A DNA stretch of 64,000 nt from positions 244,003 to 308,002 of the forward strand of contig NZ_CANNGP010000001.1 of the NCBI RefSeq assembly GCF_947504105.1, read 5' to 3'. The translations under genes were made by a program, and so were the position numbers. Positions 41,235 to 53,764 of this stretch are shown here, one piece after another. The DNA comes from an uncultured Tateyamaria sp. (GTDB lineage Bacteria > Pseudomonadota > Alphaproteobacteria > Rhodobacterales > Rhodobacteraceae). Within the stretch, counting starts at the first letter, position 1; each line of letters opens with the position of its first letter. Under the pieces are notes generated by a model. That model saw only the letters and a program-made list of their open reading frames with translations. It searched no databases and was not told the origin of the DNA.

Positions 41235-42395
41235 CTACGCAAGCCGCGCCACAAGATCACGCATAAACGCGTGTCCAGCCTCGAACTGAGCGATGGTGAT
41301 AAATTCATTGGGTTGGTGTGCTTGCGCTATGTCGCCCGGTCCGCAGACAACCGCGGAATAACCCGCAGCCTGAAACTGACCAGCCTCTGTCCCGTAGCTG
41401 ACCACGTGAGTGCCATTGTCGCCTGTGATGGCGCGCGCGAGGCTCTCTGCAGCGCCATTCTCCTCGGGCTTTAGGGGTGGCACGTCAAAACGCGTTTCAA
41501 TCTCTACGCGGGCTTCGGGACGTGTTGCTTTCATCCCCTTTTCAATCTCTGCCACATGGGCAAGGTACGCCTCTTTCAATACCACAACATCATCGCCGGG
41601 CACCGCTCGAAAATCCATGGCGAACCGGCAATCTTTGGCAGTGATGTTGTGGGCGGTTCCACCCTGAACCTGACCAACGTGCCACGTGGTGAAGGGCGGG
41701 TCGAACATGGCGGCTAGTGCCGATGGCTCGGCCGCCATGTTCTCGGCATTTCGGTGGTTGGCAAAGTCGATGATCTTGGCGCCTTCGAGAATCGCGCTCA
41801 CGCCTTGCGGCAACAGCGACGAATGCACTTCGAACCCAACCACGTGGGTGTCGAACCCTTGCCCGCCCTTGTGACCCGTAACCGCCTTCAACATCGACGG
41901 CTCACCTACGATCACCGGACCACCCTTGGGCACGACACCCTGCATGGCCGCGATCATGGGCGGGGCACCCAGACAGCCGATCTCTTCATCGAAACTCAGC
42001 GCCATCTGCAGTGGTGTTGTGACACCAGCGTGATGCGCTTCGACCAGCGCCCAGAGCGCCAGCGCATCAAACCCTTTCATGTCGCAGGTGCCGCGCCCGA
42101 AATACTTCCCATCCCGTTCGGTCACGACAAAAGGGTTAGTATCCCAGAGCTGTCCATCTACAGGCACAACATCCGTATGCCCCGAGAGAACAACGGCCCC
42201 CTGAACCTCGGGCCCAACATGCGCAAAAAGGGCCGCCTTCGGCTGATCTGGATGGTGGTACCGGTGCGCCGAAATACCGTGATCATTCAGATATTCCTCA
42301 ACCCAATCCACCAGGGGCAAGTTGGTATCGCGGCTCACTGTCGGAAAGCTGATGAGTTTGGTCATCAGCTCAAGTGGCGTCATTCTGCGTGTCAT
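41235..42395 (-). CDS. argE: Acetylornithine deacetylase-like (M20)
   Basis: LSGHTDVVPVDGQLWDTNPFVVTERDGKYFGRGTCDMKGFDALALWAL; LSFDEEIGCLGAPPMI. Confidence 0.88.
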   Translation of the reverse strand: MTRRMTPLELMTKLISFPTVSRDTNLPLVDWVEEYLNDHGISAHRYHHPDQPKAALFAHVGPEVQGAVVLSGHTDVVPVDGQLWDTNPFVVTERDGKYFGRGTCDMKGFDALALWALVEAHHAGVTTPLQMALSFDEEIGCLGAPPMIAAMQGVVPKGGPVIVGEPSMLKAVTGHKGGQGFDTHVVGFEVHSSLLPQGVSAILEGAKIIDFANHRNAENMAAEPSALAAMFDPPFTTWHVGQVQGGTAHNITAKDCRFAMDFRAVPGDDVVVLKEAYLAHVAEIEKGMKATRPEARVEIETRFDVPPLKPEENGAAESLARAITGDNGTHVVSYGTEAGQFQAAGYSAVVCGPGDIAQAHQPNEFITIAQFEAGHAFMRDLVARLA

Positions 42396-42479
42396 GTGGA
42401 TCCTGTTTGAAGCCCAATCAGCTTAGGCATAGTCCTGCACCACCTCCAGTGCAAAAAACCACGGAACGATGCGGAGCAG

Positions 42480-42925
42480 ATGATAGATCATTACAAAGAC
42501 AGTTGCGCCTTCTGCGCAATTATCTCGGGCAATGCGCCGGCAAGTGTCGTACACCGCGATGATCGGTGCATGGCCTTCATGACCCTGCGCCCATTGCATC
42601 TGGGCGAACTCATGGTGATCCCGCTACAGCATATCGACCACTTCACCGATCTGCCCGACGATCTGGCAGCACATATCATGGTGACAGGACAACGGTTGGG
42701 GCGGAAGGTGATGCAAGTGTTTCGGCCCACACGGGTCGGATACGTGGTGCACGGCTTCGGCGTCGCACACGCACATCTCAATTTAGTGCCCCTGCGGGAC
42801 AGCGGAGACATCGTATCGGCAAAGCATATAGTACAGACAGACATGGGGATGCGCATAGCCTACGATGCCGTGCCATTGCGCCCATGTCCCAATCTGGACG
42901 CAGACGCGGCGAAGCTCCGAAGCGA

Positions 42926-42932
<7 letters not shown>
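42480..42932 (+). CDS. HIT-family protein
   Basis: CAFCAIISGNAPASVVHRDDRCMAFMTLRPLHLGELMVIPLQHIDHFTDL; HGFGVAHAHLNLVPL. Confidence 0.9.
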
Positions 42933-44758
<1,826 letters not shown>

Positions 44759-45050
44759 TTGTATCCCCGTATTCGAGCCTTTTTGGCTCAGCTTTTCCAA
44801 AGAGTGGGCGAAGGCACAGGCACTGTCAAATACAGACCTACGAAAATTATCGTTGACCGCACGCAACGCTTGCATTTTCCCCAAAAGCTGTTTCGATACT
44901 GCCGTGCGCTTGGGGGCCAAGAGTAAAAATCACGGGGAAACCGTGGGTTATCGCGTACACGTATCCTCCCCCAGGCTGGACTTGCGCTACATCCAAGGTG
45001 GCGTGCATTTGACGCGCAGGGCAAACCTGCGGTCCAACAAGGAGTATGAT

Positions 45051-46754
45051 ATGACCCTTAAAACCCTTCTTATGGGTGCTGTGGCGTCCGTGGCATTGGC
45101 CCCGGCTGCATTCGCCGAGCGTGGCTCGGATGGTGAGCTGAAGATCATTTATTGGCAGGCCCCGTCGATCCTGAACCCGTACTTGTCGGCCGGCACCAAG
45201 GATATCGAATCCGCCTCGATGATCATCGAACCGCTTGCGCGCTATGACGAAACTGGCGCCCTGACACCCTGGCTGGCTGCAGAAATTCCAACTGTCGGCA
45301 ATGGCGGCGTGAGCGAAGATCTCACCACCATCACTTGGAAGATCAAGGAAGGCATCACTTGGTCGGACGGCACCCCGTTCACCTCAGCTGACGTGAAATT
45401 CACCGCGGAGTACTGCATGCACCCGGAAGGCGGCTGTGCGCAGTTGGCATTCTTTGACGGTGTTGAAAATGTCGAAGCCCTGGACGATCTGACCGTGAAG
45501 GTCACATTCAACCAACCCAAACCGAGTCCGTATGGCCCATTTGTGGGTGGCCAGTCGCCCATCATCCAAGCAGCTCAGTTTGCCGATTGTCTGGGTGCCA
45601 AGGCCCCCGAATGCACCGAGGCGAACTTCAATCCCATCGGAACCGGTGGCTTCAAGGTCGAAGAATTCCGCCCCAATGACGTGATCACCATGGTCGCGAA
45701 TGACAATTACCGTGATCCAGCCAAACCCGCCTTTGCGCGCGTGACGTTCAAAGGTGGTGGCGACGCGACCGCCGCAGGTCGTGCTGTGCTGGAAACCGGC
45801 GAGTTCGACTACGCATGGAACCTGCAATTGGCCCCCGATGTGATCGCCAAGATGGAAGAAGGTGGCAAAGGCACTGCGGTCGCAGGCTTTGGTCCACTGG
45901 TCGAACGCATTGAAATGAACCTGACCAACCCGTCATCCGATCTGTCGGCGGACACGCGCTCCACCGTCGCGGAACCGCACCCGTTCCTAAGCGACATCAA
46001 CGTGCGACAGGCACTGTCGATGGCGATCGACCGCGCGCTGCTTGTCGAAGTTGGCTATGGTCAGGCAGGCAAGATCACATGTGACCTTGTACCCGCACCG
46101 GACCTGTTCGCAGGCGGTGACCAGCATTGCTTTGAACAGGACATCGAAGGTGCCAAGGCACTGCTGGAGGAAGCCGGTTGGGTTGACTCGAACGGCAACG
46201 GGTCACGTGACAAGGATGGTGTTGAACTCAGCATTCTGTACCAAACGTCGACCAACGCCGTCCGTCAGGACTTTCAGGCTCTGATCAAGTCATGGTGGGA
46301 AGAAATCGGTGTCGAGACCGAGCTGCGTAACCTGGACGCATCCGTGTTCTTTGGGGGTGACCCGGGCTCGCCCGACACGTTCCAGAAATTCTACGCCGAT
46401 GTTGAAATGTATGCCAACACGTTCAACGGCACGGACCCGCAGCAATATCTTGCGGCCTACCGTTGCGGCAACGAACCCCGGCCTGCAAGCCAGTGGCAGG
46501 GTGAAAACATCAACCGCTTCTGCGATCCCGAATATGACGCACTGATCGATGAACTGGCCCGCACGGGCGACATCGAACAACGCGCCGAAATCGCGATCAA
46601 GATGAACAACATGCTGACCAAGGATACGTTCACCATCGTACCGCTGGTACACCGTGGTCGTGTGTCGGCCCATGCCGACAGCTTGGGCGGCGTCAAGCTG
46701 AACGTCTGGGACAGCGAGATCTGGAACACTGCGGACTGGTACCGTATCAAGTGA
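45051..46754 (+). CDS. Peptide ABC transporter substrate-binding protein (SBP_bac_5)
   Basis: Signal peptide MTLKTLLMGAVASVALAPAAFA; ITWKIKEGITWSDGTPFTSADVKFTAEY. Confidence 0.94.
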   Translation: MTLKTLLMGAVASVALAPAAFAERGSDGELKIIYWQAPSILNPYLSAGTKDIESASMIIEPLARYDETGALTPWLAAEIPTVGNGGVSEDLTTITWKIKEGITWSDGTPFTSADVKFTAEYCMHPEGGCAQLAFFDGVENVEALDDLTVKVTFNQPKPSPYGPFVGGQSPIIQAAQFADCLGAKAPECTEANFNPIGTGGFKVEEFRPNDVITMVANDNYRDPAKPAFARVTFKGGGDATAAGRAVLETGEFDYAWNLQLAPDVIAKMEEGGKGTAVAGFGPLVERIEMNLTNPSSDLSADTRSTVAEPHPFLSDINVRQALSMAIDRALLVEVGYGQAGKITCDLVPAPDLFAGGDQHCFEQDIEGAKALLEEAGWVDSNGNGSRDKDGVELSILYQTSTNAVRQDFQALIKSWWEEIGVETELRNLDASVFFGGDPGSPDTFQKFYADVEMYANTFNGTDPQQYLAAYRCGNEPRPASQWQGENINRFCDPEYDALIDELARTGDIEQRAEIAIKMNNMLTKDTFTIVPLVHRGRVSAHADSLGGVKLNVWDSEIWNTADWYRIK

Positions 46755-46765
46755 TCAGATTTTCG

Positions 46766-46790
46766 GGGTGGGCGATGTCGCCCACCCTAC
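46766..46790 (-). repeat. REP-like palindrome with GTAG head
   Basis: Minus strand GTAGGGTGGGCGACATCGCCCACCC; perfect 10-bp arms GGGTGGGCGA/TCGCCCACCC, in the gap after the substrate-binding-protein gene. Confidence 0.7.
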
Positions 46791-46836
46791 ACTCTGACCA
46801 AAAACAAAAAGACCTCCGCAAAAGGATTGGCCCCAT

Positions 46837-47844
46837 ATGCTGACCTTCACAATCCGCCGGTTGATCCTCTCGGTCCCGACGCTTTTGTTCATCAGCCTTG
46901 TTATTTTCCTGCTGTTGCAACTCGCCCCGGGCGATCCAATGGCACAGGTCCCGCTGACCGTTCCCCCCGAAGTCAAAGAAAAGATGCGCGAAGCGCTTGG
47001 CCTCGGTCAGCCCATCCATATCCAATACTGGAAATGGATCGTTCAGTTCTTTTGGATCGAACCCCAGGTGCTCATCGACCACTGGTTCGGCACTACCTTC
47101 GCCGACGGTAAGCAACGCGTGATCTCGTGGCAGACCCGCAGCCCGGTCATGGACATCGTGGTGCAGCGCATCCCGCAAACGCTCTGGGTGGTTGGTCTGT
47201 CCTATATCGTTGGCATCCTGATTGCTCTGCCCATCGGCATATACTCCGCCTACAAGCAGTACTCGGTCTTCGATCAGTCTGGCACGTTCATCACGATGAT
47301 CGGCTTTTCGATCCCGCCCTTTTTCACCGGCCCGCTGCTGATCGTAGTCTTTTCGGTCCAGCTCGGCTGGTTACCGTCAATCTATGACACCACCCACGTG
47401 GTCACCGACTGGGCCAGTTTCAAAGTACAGTTCATGCAAATGGTCATGCCAGTGATGGTGCTGGCGTTGCAGACCACAGCGCAGATCAGCCGCTACATGC
47501 GGTCCTCCATGCTCGACAATCTCGGGCAGGACTACGTGCGCACGGCGCGGGCCAAGGGGCTGCGTGAAGGCGTTGTGGTCATGCAGCACGTCCTCCGCAA
47601 CTCGATGATACCGGTGATCACCGTGATCGCACTTGGCGTCCCATCAATCTTTGGCGGCGCCATCATCACTGAAAACGTGTTCAAGGTGAACGGGATTGGG
47701 CAGCTTCTGCTCACCGCCCTCTTTGGCAACGATATTCCGATGGTCATGACACTGACTTTCATCTTCGCGATCCTGATCGTGCTCTTCAACCTGATTGCCG
47801 ACGTGCTCTACGGCGTGCTCGACCCGAGGATCCGCTATGACTGA
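46837..47844 (+). CDS. Peptide ABC transporter permease (DppB-like)
   Basis: MLTFTIRRLILSVPTLLFISLVIFLLLQLAPGDPM; permease EAA-type ARAKGLREGVVVMQHVLRNSMIPVITVIAL. Confidence 0.95.
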   Translation: MLTFTIRRLILSVPTLLFISLVIFLLLQLAPGDPMAQVPLTVPPEVKEKMREALGLGQPIHIQYWKWIVQFFWIEPQVLIDHWFGTTFADGKQRVISWQTRSPVMDIVVQRIPQTLWVVGLSYIVGILIALPIGIYSAYKQYSVFDQSGTFITMIGFSIPPFFTGPLLIVVFSVQLGWLPSIYDTTHVVTDWASFKVQFMQMVMPVMVLALQTTAQISRYMRSSMLDNLGQDYVRTARAKGLREGVVVMQHVLRNSMIPVITVIALGVPSIFGGAIITENVFKVNGIGQLLLTALFGNDIPMVMTLTFIFAILIVLFNLIADVLYGVLDPRIRYD

Positions 47845-48808
47845 TCAAACAGCAGACGCCTATGCAGCACTCCAGGACAAGGAACCGCCCAAGGCGCCGC
47901 GCAGCCAGTGGAAGGACGTTTGGGACCAATTCAAACGACACAAGGGCGCGCTGTTTGGCGGTGGGTTCCTCGTGTTCATCACGCTGGCAGTGATCCTCGG
48001 CCCGTATATCTGGCAGGTCGATCCGCAAAAGCTGGATATCCGGAACAAGGACATGCGACCGATCTACGTGGCTCTCTGGAATGGGGACGCCAAGGTCGGA
48101 TGGTTCCGCCCGCTTGGCACCGACAATCTGGGCCGCGATATCCTTGCCAACCTGATCGCAGGGGGGCGCGCCTCCATGGCCGTCGGCTGGGCCGCCATGG
48201 TGCTGGCCCTGGTGATAGGTACATCCATCGGCGTGATCGCCGGTTACTTCAAAAGGGCCGACTTCTGGCTGATGCGTTTCACTGACCTGGTTCTGTCTCT
48301 GCCCATCCTGCCCCTGCTCCTGGTGGCCGTGACCCTGTTCCGCGAACCGCTCAGGGCCAATTTCGGCCCCGAAGGCGGGATGTTCATCTTGATCGTGGGT
48401 GTCGTCGGTCTGACCAGCTGGATGCAGACGGCACGGATCGTTCGTGGTGACATCCTTGCGCTCAAGGAACGTGAATTCATCCTTGCCGCGCGGTCCATCG
48501 GCACCACCTCGGGCAAGATCATCCGGCGGCACCTGCTGCCCAACGTGATCTCTCCCATAATGGTATCCGCCACACTCGGCCTCGCTACGGCCATCATCAC
48601 TGAAAGCGCACTTTCGTTCCTGGGCGTCGGCTTCCCGTCAGACTTCCCCACATGGGGCAAACTGCTGGCAGACGCTGTACAGCGGATGGAGCAATATCCG
48701 GAGCGCGTTGTGCTGCCGGGGATCCTGATCTCACTGACAGTGCTGGGAGTGAACTATCTGGGCGACGGTCTGCGCGACGCATTGGACCCAAGAATCCGCG
48801 GGCGCTGA
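47837..48808 (+). CDS. Peptide ABC transporter permease (DppC-like)
   Basis: PLGTDNLGRDILANLIAGGRASMAVGW; AARSIGTTSGKIIRRHLLPNVISPI; start chosen at 47837. Confidence 0.95.
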   Translation: MTDQTADAYAALQDKEPPKAPRSQWKDVWDQFKRHKGALFGGGFLVFITLAVILGPYIWQVDPQKLDIRNKDMRPIYVALWNGDAKVGWFRPLGTDNLGRDILANLIAGGRASMAVGWAAMVLALVIGTSIGVIAGYFKRADFWLMRFTDLVLSLPILPLLLVAVTLFREPLRANFGPEGGMFILIVGVVGLTSWMQTARIVRGDILALKEREFILAARSIGTTSGKIIRRHLLPNVISPIMVSATLGLATAIITESALSFLGVGFPSDFPTWGKLLADAVQRMEQYPERVVLPGILISLTVLGVNYLGDGLRDALDPRIRGR

Positions 48809-48833
48809 TTTTTCCGACTGCAAACACCAAAGA

Positions 48834-48896
48834 CCTGAAGGGACGGCGGGCGGAACACATTTGCCGAGGGCAAACAGCGTCCGACCCCGTCCCTAC
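48834..48896. repeat. Dispersed hairpin repeat, copy B, with outer inverted repeat and GTAG end
   Basis: CCTGAAGGGACGGCGGGCGG...TTTGCCGAGGGCAAA...CCGTCCCTAC; outer GGGACGG/CCGTCCC, inner TTTGCC/GGCAAA. Confidence 0.65.
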
Positions 48897-50176
48897 CTCT
48901 CCACCTTGCTGCGCAAACGCCGGATCACCGACCACACAAGGAACACAACCGGCACGGTCACCAGCGCAGTCATCAGGTTCTTTGAAAGTCCGGTGGTCGC
49001 CTCAAGCGAGTAGAACAGGTAGGATAACAGCGACACGGAATAATAACTGATGGCAACGGCCGAGAACCCTTCGACCGTGCGCTGCAACCGCATCTGAAGG
49101 TCTGACCGCCTGTCCATGCTCTCAAGCAACGCCTGGTTCTGGGCCGACCGTTCCACATCCACTTGCGTTCGCAAAAGGTCGGCCGCGCGCACGCTGCGCG
49201 CCGACATGGCAGCGAGCCGCCCCTCAGCCGACTGCACCGTCCGCATCGCGGGCTGATACCGGCGCATCATGAACTCCGCAAAGGTCTGACGTCCCTGGTA
49301 GCGGTCCTCGCGCAAGGCCTCGATCCGCTCGTTCACGATCGCCTCATAGGCCCGGGTTGCCCCGATGCGAAACGATGATTGCGCGGACAAGCTTTCCAGC
49401 TCCGCAGAAATCGACAGCAGCGCCCGCAGGGTCTCCTCGGCCTCTGCATGCTCACCCGACATGCTCTCAACAAGCTCAATCAACCGAGTGTCGAGTGCGG
49501 TCAACTGCTTGCCGGTGGTTCGGGCGCGGGCAAATCCCAGCATCGACATGGATTTGTATGTCTCGATCTCGCACAGACGCTGCACGATCCTCCCAACACG
49601 ACGCTGGCCCGTCTCTTCAGAAATGAAGGCGGCAAAGCGCATATGCCCATTCTGATCGATACGAAAATCCCCAGCAATGACCGCCGCATCGTCAAGAACG
49701 GAACTGACAGCCAGGCTTTCGGGCACGAACCAATCGGCGAGACGCGCGCGAATATCTGCCTCCTGCGGTCGGGGTTCAACCCGGATCAGGATCGACGTGA
49801 ACCGCTGGCCAGGCGCGGCCTCCAGCCACTCCTGCGGAAACGGCTCAAACGCACGGGCATCAAAGGGCCGGTCCTCCACCCCTTCCGAAAAGACTGTGTA
49901 AGTCACGAACTCGGTGTGCTGTTCCCATTTCAGCCAATGGCGTCCGATCTGACCGTAGTAGTGCGTGGCACCGGGCTGAGGATGCGGTGCGCCATAGCGA
50001 TCCAGCAAGGCATGCAAATGCGCCAGATCCTTCGCACGATCACGGTTTGCAGCCATCTCTGGCTGCTTGAATGCGACATAGGCCGCCGCGCAAGGCGCGC
50101 GCATGGAGGGGAATGGGCGGGCATGCAGCTCGTTTGCCAATTGATAGCGCAAGGGATGATCTTCGATGGGGGCCAT
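48893..50176 (-). CDS. DUF3422-family protein
   Basis: HPLRYQLANELHARPFPSMRAPCAAAYVAFKQPE; C-terminal two-TM region; start chosen at 50176. Confidence 0.85.
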   Translation of the reverse strand: MAPIEDHPLRYQLANELHARPFPSMRAPCAAAYVAFKQPEMAANRDRAKDLAHLHALLDRYGAPHPQPGATHYYGQIGRHWLKWEQHTEFVTYTVFSEGVEDRPFDARAFEPFPQEWLEAAPGQRFTSILIRVEPRPQEADIRARLADWFVPESLAVSSVLDDAAVIAGDFRIDQNGHMRFAAFISEETGQRRVGRIVQRLCEIETYKSMSMLGFARARTTGKQLTALDTRLIELVESMSGEHAEAEETLRALLSISAELESLSAQSSFRIGATRAYEAIVNERIEALREDRYQGRQTFAEFMMRRYQPAMRTVQSAEGRLAAMSARSVRAADLLRTQVDVERSAQNQALLESMDRRSDLQMRLQRTVEGFSAVAISYYSVSLLSYLFYSLEATTGLSKNLMTALVTVPVVFLVWSVIRRLRSKVER

Positions 50177-50631
50177 GTCTGCTCCGGCAAGTGTCTCGCA
50201 TCGAAATAACGACAAACTGCACAAAATCAAGATATTTGCTTTTGCTTTTCAATACCTTATATGAATGCAACGGTATACAAGCAGGGCCCATCTTGCCGCA
50301 AAGGCCAAGATGGCAACGAGGGCGCTACCTCGTGCGCTTACGCGCGTACCGCCTTTCGCGCCGTGTAAAGCAAAAGCAGAAAGGACAGATCGGGGCGGTT
50401 GATCTCCGGTTTTTGAGGACACGCGCCACCAGTTTGGGGTGCCCTTGATCCAGTCCCGCCCGCAGCACCAGACGATGCCCCCATGCGATTGAAGAAAGTC
50501 GCGGCATAATTGGGTAGTATTTGGCAAAATGCGTGTGCGACTGCGGTACGACCGGTTTGCCGATGTCTTTCATCCAAATTCATGGCGTGCGCTTCAGCTG
50601 GGACCGCGGGGAAAGGCAACAAGTAACAAAA

Positions 50632-50656
50632 AAGGGCGGGATCAAACCCCGCCCTT
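50632..50656 (-). terminator. Rho-independent terminator downstream of pntB
   Basis: AAGGGCGGG-loop-CCCGCCCTT perfect 9-bp stem followed on minus strand by TTTTTTGTT. Confidence 0.8.
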
Positions 50657-50677
50657 CTGCATTCAATTTCAGACGTA

Positions 50678-52174
50678 TCAGTCGATCATCGGCAACAGTT
50701 TGTCGATGGACTGCTTGGCGTCACCATAGAACATGCGCGTATTTTCCTTGAAGAACAGCGGGTTCTCGATGCCGGAATACCCGGTGCCCTGCCCACGCTT
50801 GGACACGAACACCTGCTTGGCCTTCCAGCATTCCAGCACCGGCATACCAGCGATAGGACTGTTCGGGTCGTCCTGTGCGGCCGGGTTCACGATGTCATTC
50901 GAGCCGATGACAATGGCCACATCCGTGTCCGGGAAGTCATCATTGATCTCGTCCATCTCCAGCACAATGTCATAGGGTACCTTCGCCTCAGCCAGCAGCA
51001 CGTTCATGTGACCGGGTAGACGACCCGCGACGGGGTGGATCGCAAAGCGGACTTCTTTGCCAGCAGCACGCAGCTTACGCGTCAGCTCGGCCACGCCCTG
51101 CTGGGCCTGCGCCACAGCCATCCCGTAGCCGGGGATGATGATGACGCTGTCGGCTTCGTTCAGAGCCGTGGCGACGCCATCCGCCTCGATCGCGATCTGT
51201 TCACCTTCCACGGCCATCTGCTCACCTGCAGGGCCGCCAAATCCGCCGAGGATCACGCTGACGAACGACCGGTTCATCGCCTTGCACATGATGTAGGAAA
51301 GGATCGCACCGGACGAACCCACAAGCGCGCCCACGACGATCAAGAGGTCATTGCCAAGCGAGAAACCAATGGCCGCCGCTGCCCAACCGGAATAGCTGTT
51401 CAACATCGACACTACGACCGGCATGTCCGCGCCGCCAATGCCCATGATCAGGTGCCAGCCAATGAAGAGCGCCAGCAGTGTCAACAGGACCAGCGGCAGT
51501 AGGCCGCCCGTGCTGAAATAGATGATCGCCAGTATCAGCGACGCACCCGCTGCCGCAGCGTTCAACATATGCCCGCCCGGCAGCTTGGTGGCGGCGCTGT
51601 CGACCTTGCCCGATAGCTTGCCCCAGGCCACGTAGGACCCGGTAAAGGTCACAGCACCAATCCAGACACCCAGCACCAGTTCGATCTTCAGAATGGTGAC
51701 CTCGACGGTTGTCTTCTTGGCAATGAGCTGGCCAAAGGCCGACAGGGGCTCAAGCACAGCCTTTTCGACCGATTGCACCCATTGCCCATCAACCAGTGCA
51801 CCACCCAGAACCGTACCATGCTCCATCAGGTGATTGTCTACATAGCCAATCATGATGTGTGCATTGAAACCGATAAAGACGGCAGTCAGCCCCACAAGGG
51901 CATGCATGCCCGCCACAAGCTCGGGCATCTGGGTCATCTCGACCTTGGTGGCAAGCTGGTAGCCAACGATGCCCCCGCCCGCGATCAGGACCAGCGACAA
52001 CAGCCACAGGCCCGCACCTGGTCCGATCAATGTGGCAACCACGGCGATGAACATGCCAACGATGCCGTACCAGACGGCCCGCTTGGCGCTTTCCTGACCG
52101 GACAGACCGCCCAAGCTCAGGATGAAAAGAACAGCCGCAACGACATAGGCGGCAGTGGTAAATCCGAGTTCCAT
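50678..52174 (-). CDS. pntB: NAD(P) transhydrogenase subunit beta
   Basis: [66 protein letters not shown]. Confidence 0.97.
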   Translation of the reverse strand: MELGFTTAAYVVAAVLFILSLGGLSGQESAKRAVWYGIVGMFIAVVATLIGPGAGLWLLSLVLIAGGGIVGYQLATKVEMTQMPELVAGMHALVGLTAVFIGFNAHIMIGYVDNHLMEHGTVLGGALVDGQWVQSVEKAVLEPLSAFGQLIAKKTTVEVTILKIELVLGVWIGAVTFTGSYVAWGKLSGKVDSAATKLPGGHMLNAAAAGASLILAIIYFSTGGLLPLVLLTLLALFIGWHLIMGIGGADMPVVVSMLNSYSGWAAAAIGFSLGNDLLIVVGALVGSSGAILSYIMCKAMNRSFVSVILGGFGGPAGEQMAVEGEQIAIEADGVATALNEADSVIIIPGYGMAVAQAQQGVAELTRKLRAAGKEVRFAIHPVAGRLPGHMNVLLAEAKVPYDIVLEMDEINDDFPDTDVAIVIGSNDIVNPAAQDDPNSPIAGMPVLECWKAKQVFVSKRGQGTGYSGIENPLFFKENTRMFYGDAKQSIDKLLPMID

Positions 52175-52189
52175 TAGTCCTGCCCCTAC

Positions 52190-53764
52190 TTACGATTTCT
52201 GGAACATGGCGAGCATGCGCCGTGTCACGAGGAAGCCACCGAAGATGTTGATGGCTGCCATGAATATCCCGAATATCGCCAGGAACGTGATGACCCCTGA
52301 ACTTGATCCGATCTGTATGAGTGCGCCAAGGATCACGATGGACGAAATGGCGTTTGTCACCGCCATAAGCGGTGTGTGCAGACTGTGCGCCACGCCCCAG
52401 ATCACCTGGAAGCCGATAAAGACGCTCAGCACGAAGACGATAAAGTGCTGCATGAAGCTGGCCGGGGTATAAAGCCCTGCGAGCAGCACCAACCCGCCAC
52501 CAATGGCCAGCAAGGTGACCTGGTTCTTCGTCTGGGCCTTGAACGCCGCCACTTCTGCAGCGCGTTTTTCTTCAGGCGTCAGTTCCTTGGCCGCTTCCTT
52601 TTTTGGGGCTGCGGCAATCGCGGCCACCTTGGGCGGTGGCGGTGGGAACGTGACTTCGTTTGCGTGGGCGATCGTCGCGCCACGGATCACGTCATCTTCC
52701 ATGTCATGGTTGATGACACCGTCTTTTTCCGGCGTCAGGTCCGTCATCAGATGACGGATGTTCGTGGCATAAAGGCTCGATGACTGCGTCGCCATGCGGC
52801 TGGGGAAGTCGGTGTAGCCGATGATGGTCACGCCATTGTCGGTCACGATCTTCTCATCCGCGACGGTCAGCTTGCAGTTCCCGCCCTTTTCCGCCGCGAG
52901 GTCCACAATGACCGAACCGGGTTTCATGGAGGCAACCATGTCCTCGGTCCACAGCTCGGGGGCCTCACGGTTCGGGATCAGGGCCGTGGTGATAACAATG
53001 TCCACCTCAGGTGCCAGCTCACGGAACTTGGCCAGCTGCGCCTCACGGAATTCAGGTGAAGAAACAGAGGCATATCCGCCCGAGGACGATCCGTCCTGCT
53101 GCTCTTCCTCGAAATCGAGATAAACGAACTCGGCCCCCATCGATTCAACCTGCTCAGCCACTTCGGGCCGCACGTCAAAGGCGTATGTGATGGCGCCAAG
53201 GCTGGTCGACGTCCCAATGGCGGCCAGACCGGCCACACCGGCACCGACCACCAGAACCTTGGCCGGTGGGACCTTACCGGCGGCAGTGATCTGCCCGGTA
53301 AAGAAGCGGCCAAAATTGTTGCCTGCCTCGATGACAGCGCGGTAGCCCGCAATGTTTGCCATGGACGACAATGCGTCCATCTTCTGGGCGCGGCTGATCC
53401 GGGGGATCATTTCCATCGCCACCACGGTGGCTCCCTTCTTGGCGGCAGAGGTCATCTTGGCCTCGTCCGCCACGGGGCTGAAGAACGAAATCAGGGTCTG
53501 ATCTTCGCGCAGACGCTTCATCTCGGTCGCGTCAGGCGCGCGTACCTTGGCAACCACATCTGCGGCTTTCCAAAGGGCGGCAGCCGTCTTGACCACCTCG
53601 ACACCCGCGGCCTTGTAGTCGGCGTCGGAAAAACCGGCCCCGAGCCCCGCACCTGTTTCGACCACACAGATGTGGCCCAGCTTTTGAAGAGCCGTTGCGC
53701 TCTCGGGCGTCATGGCGACGCGGCGCTCTCCCTCAAATATCTCTTTTGGTGTTCCGATCTTCAT
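52190..53764 (-). CDS. pntA: NAD(P) transhydrogenase subunit alpha
   Basis: MKIGTPKEIFEGERRVAMTPESATALQKLGH; VLVVGAGVAGLAAIGTSTSLGAITYAFDVRPEVAEQVESMGAEF. Confidence 0.97.
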   Translation of the reverse strand: MKIGTPKEIFEGERRVAMTPESATALQKLGHICVVETGAGLGAGFSDADYKAAGVEVVKTAAALWKAADVVAKVRAPDATEMKRLREDQTLISFFSPVADEAKMTSAAKKGATVVAMEMIPRISRAQKMDALSSMANIAGYRAVIEAGNNFGRFFTGQITAAGKVPPAKVLVVGAGVAGLAAIGTSTSLGAITYAFDVRPEVAEQVESMGAEFVYLDFEEEQQDGSSSGGYASVSSPEFREAQLAKFRELAPEVDIVITTALIPNREAPELWTEDMVASMKPGSVIVDLAAEKGGNCKLTVADEKIVTDNGVTIIGYTDFPSRMATQSSSLYATNIRHLMTDLTPEKDGVINHDMEDDVIRGATIAHANEVTFPPPPPKVAAIAAAPKKEAAKELTPEEKRAAEVAAFKAQTKNQVTLLAIGGGLVLLAGLYTPASFMQHFIVFVLSVFIGFQVIWGVAHSLHTPLMAVTNAISSIVILGALIQIGSSSGVITFLAIFGIFMAAINIFGGFLVTRRMLAMFQKS

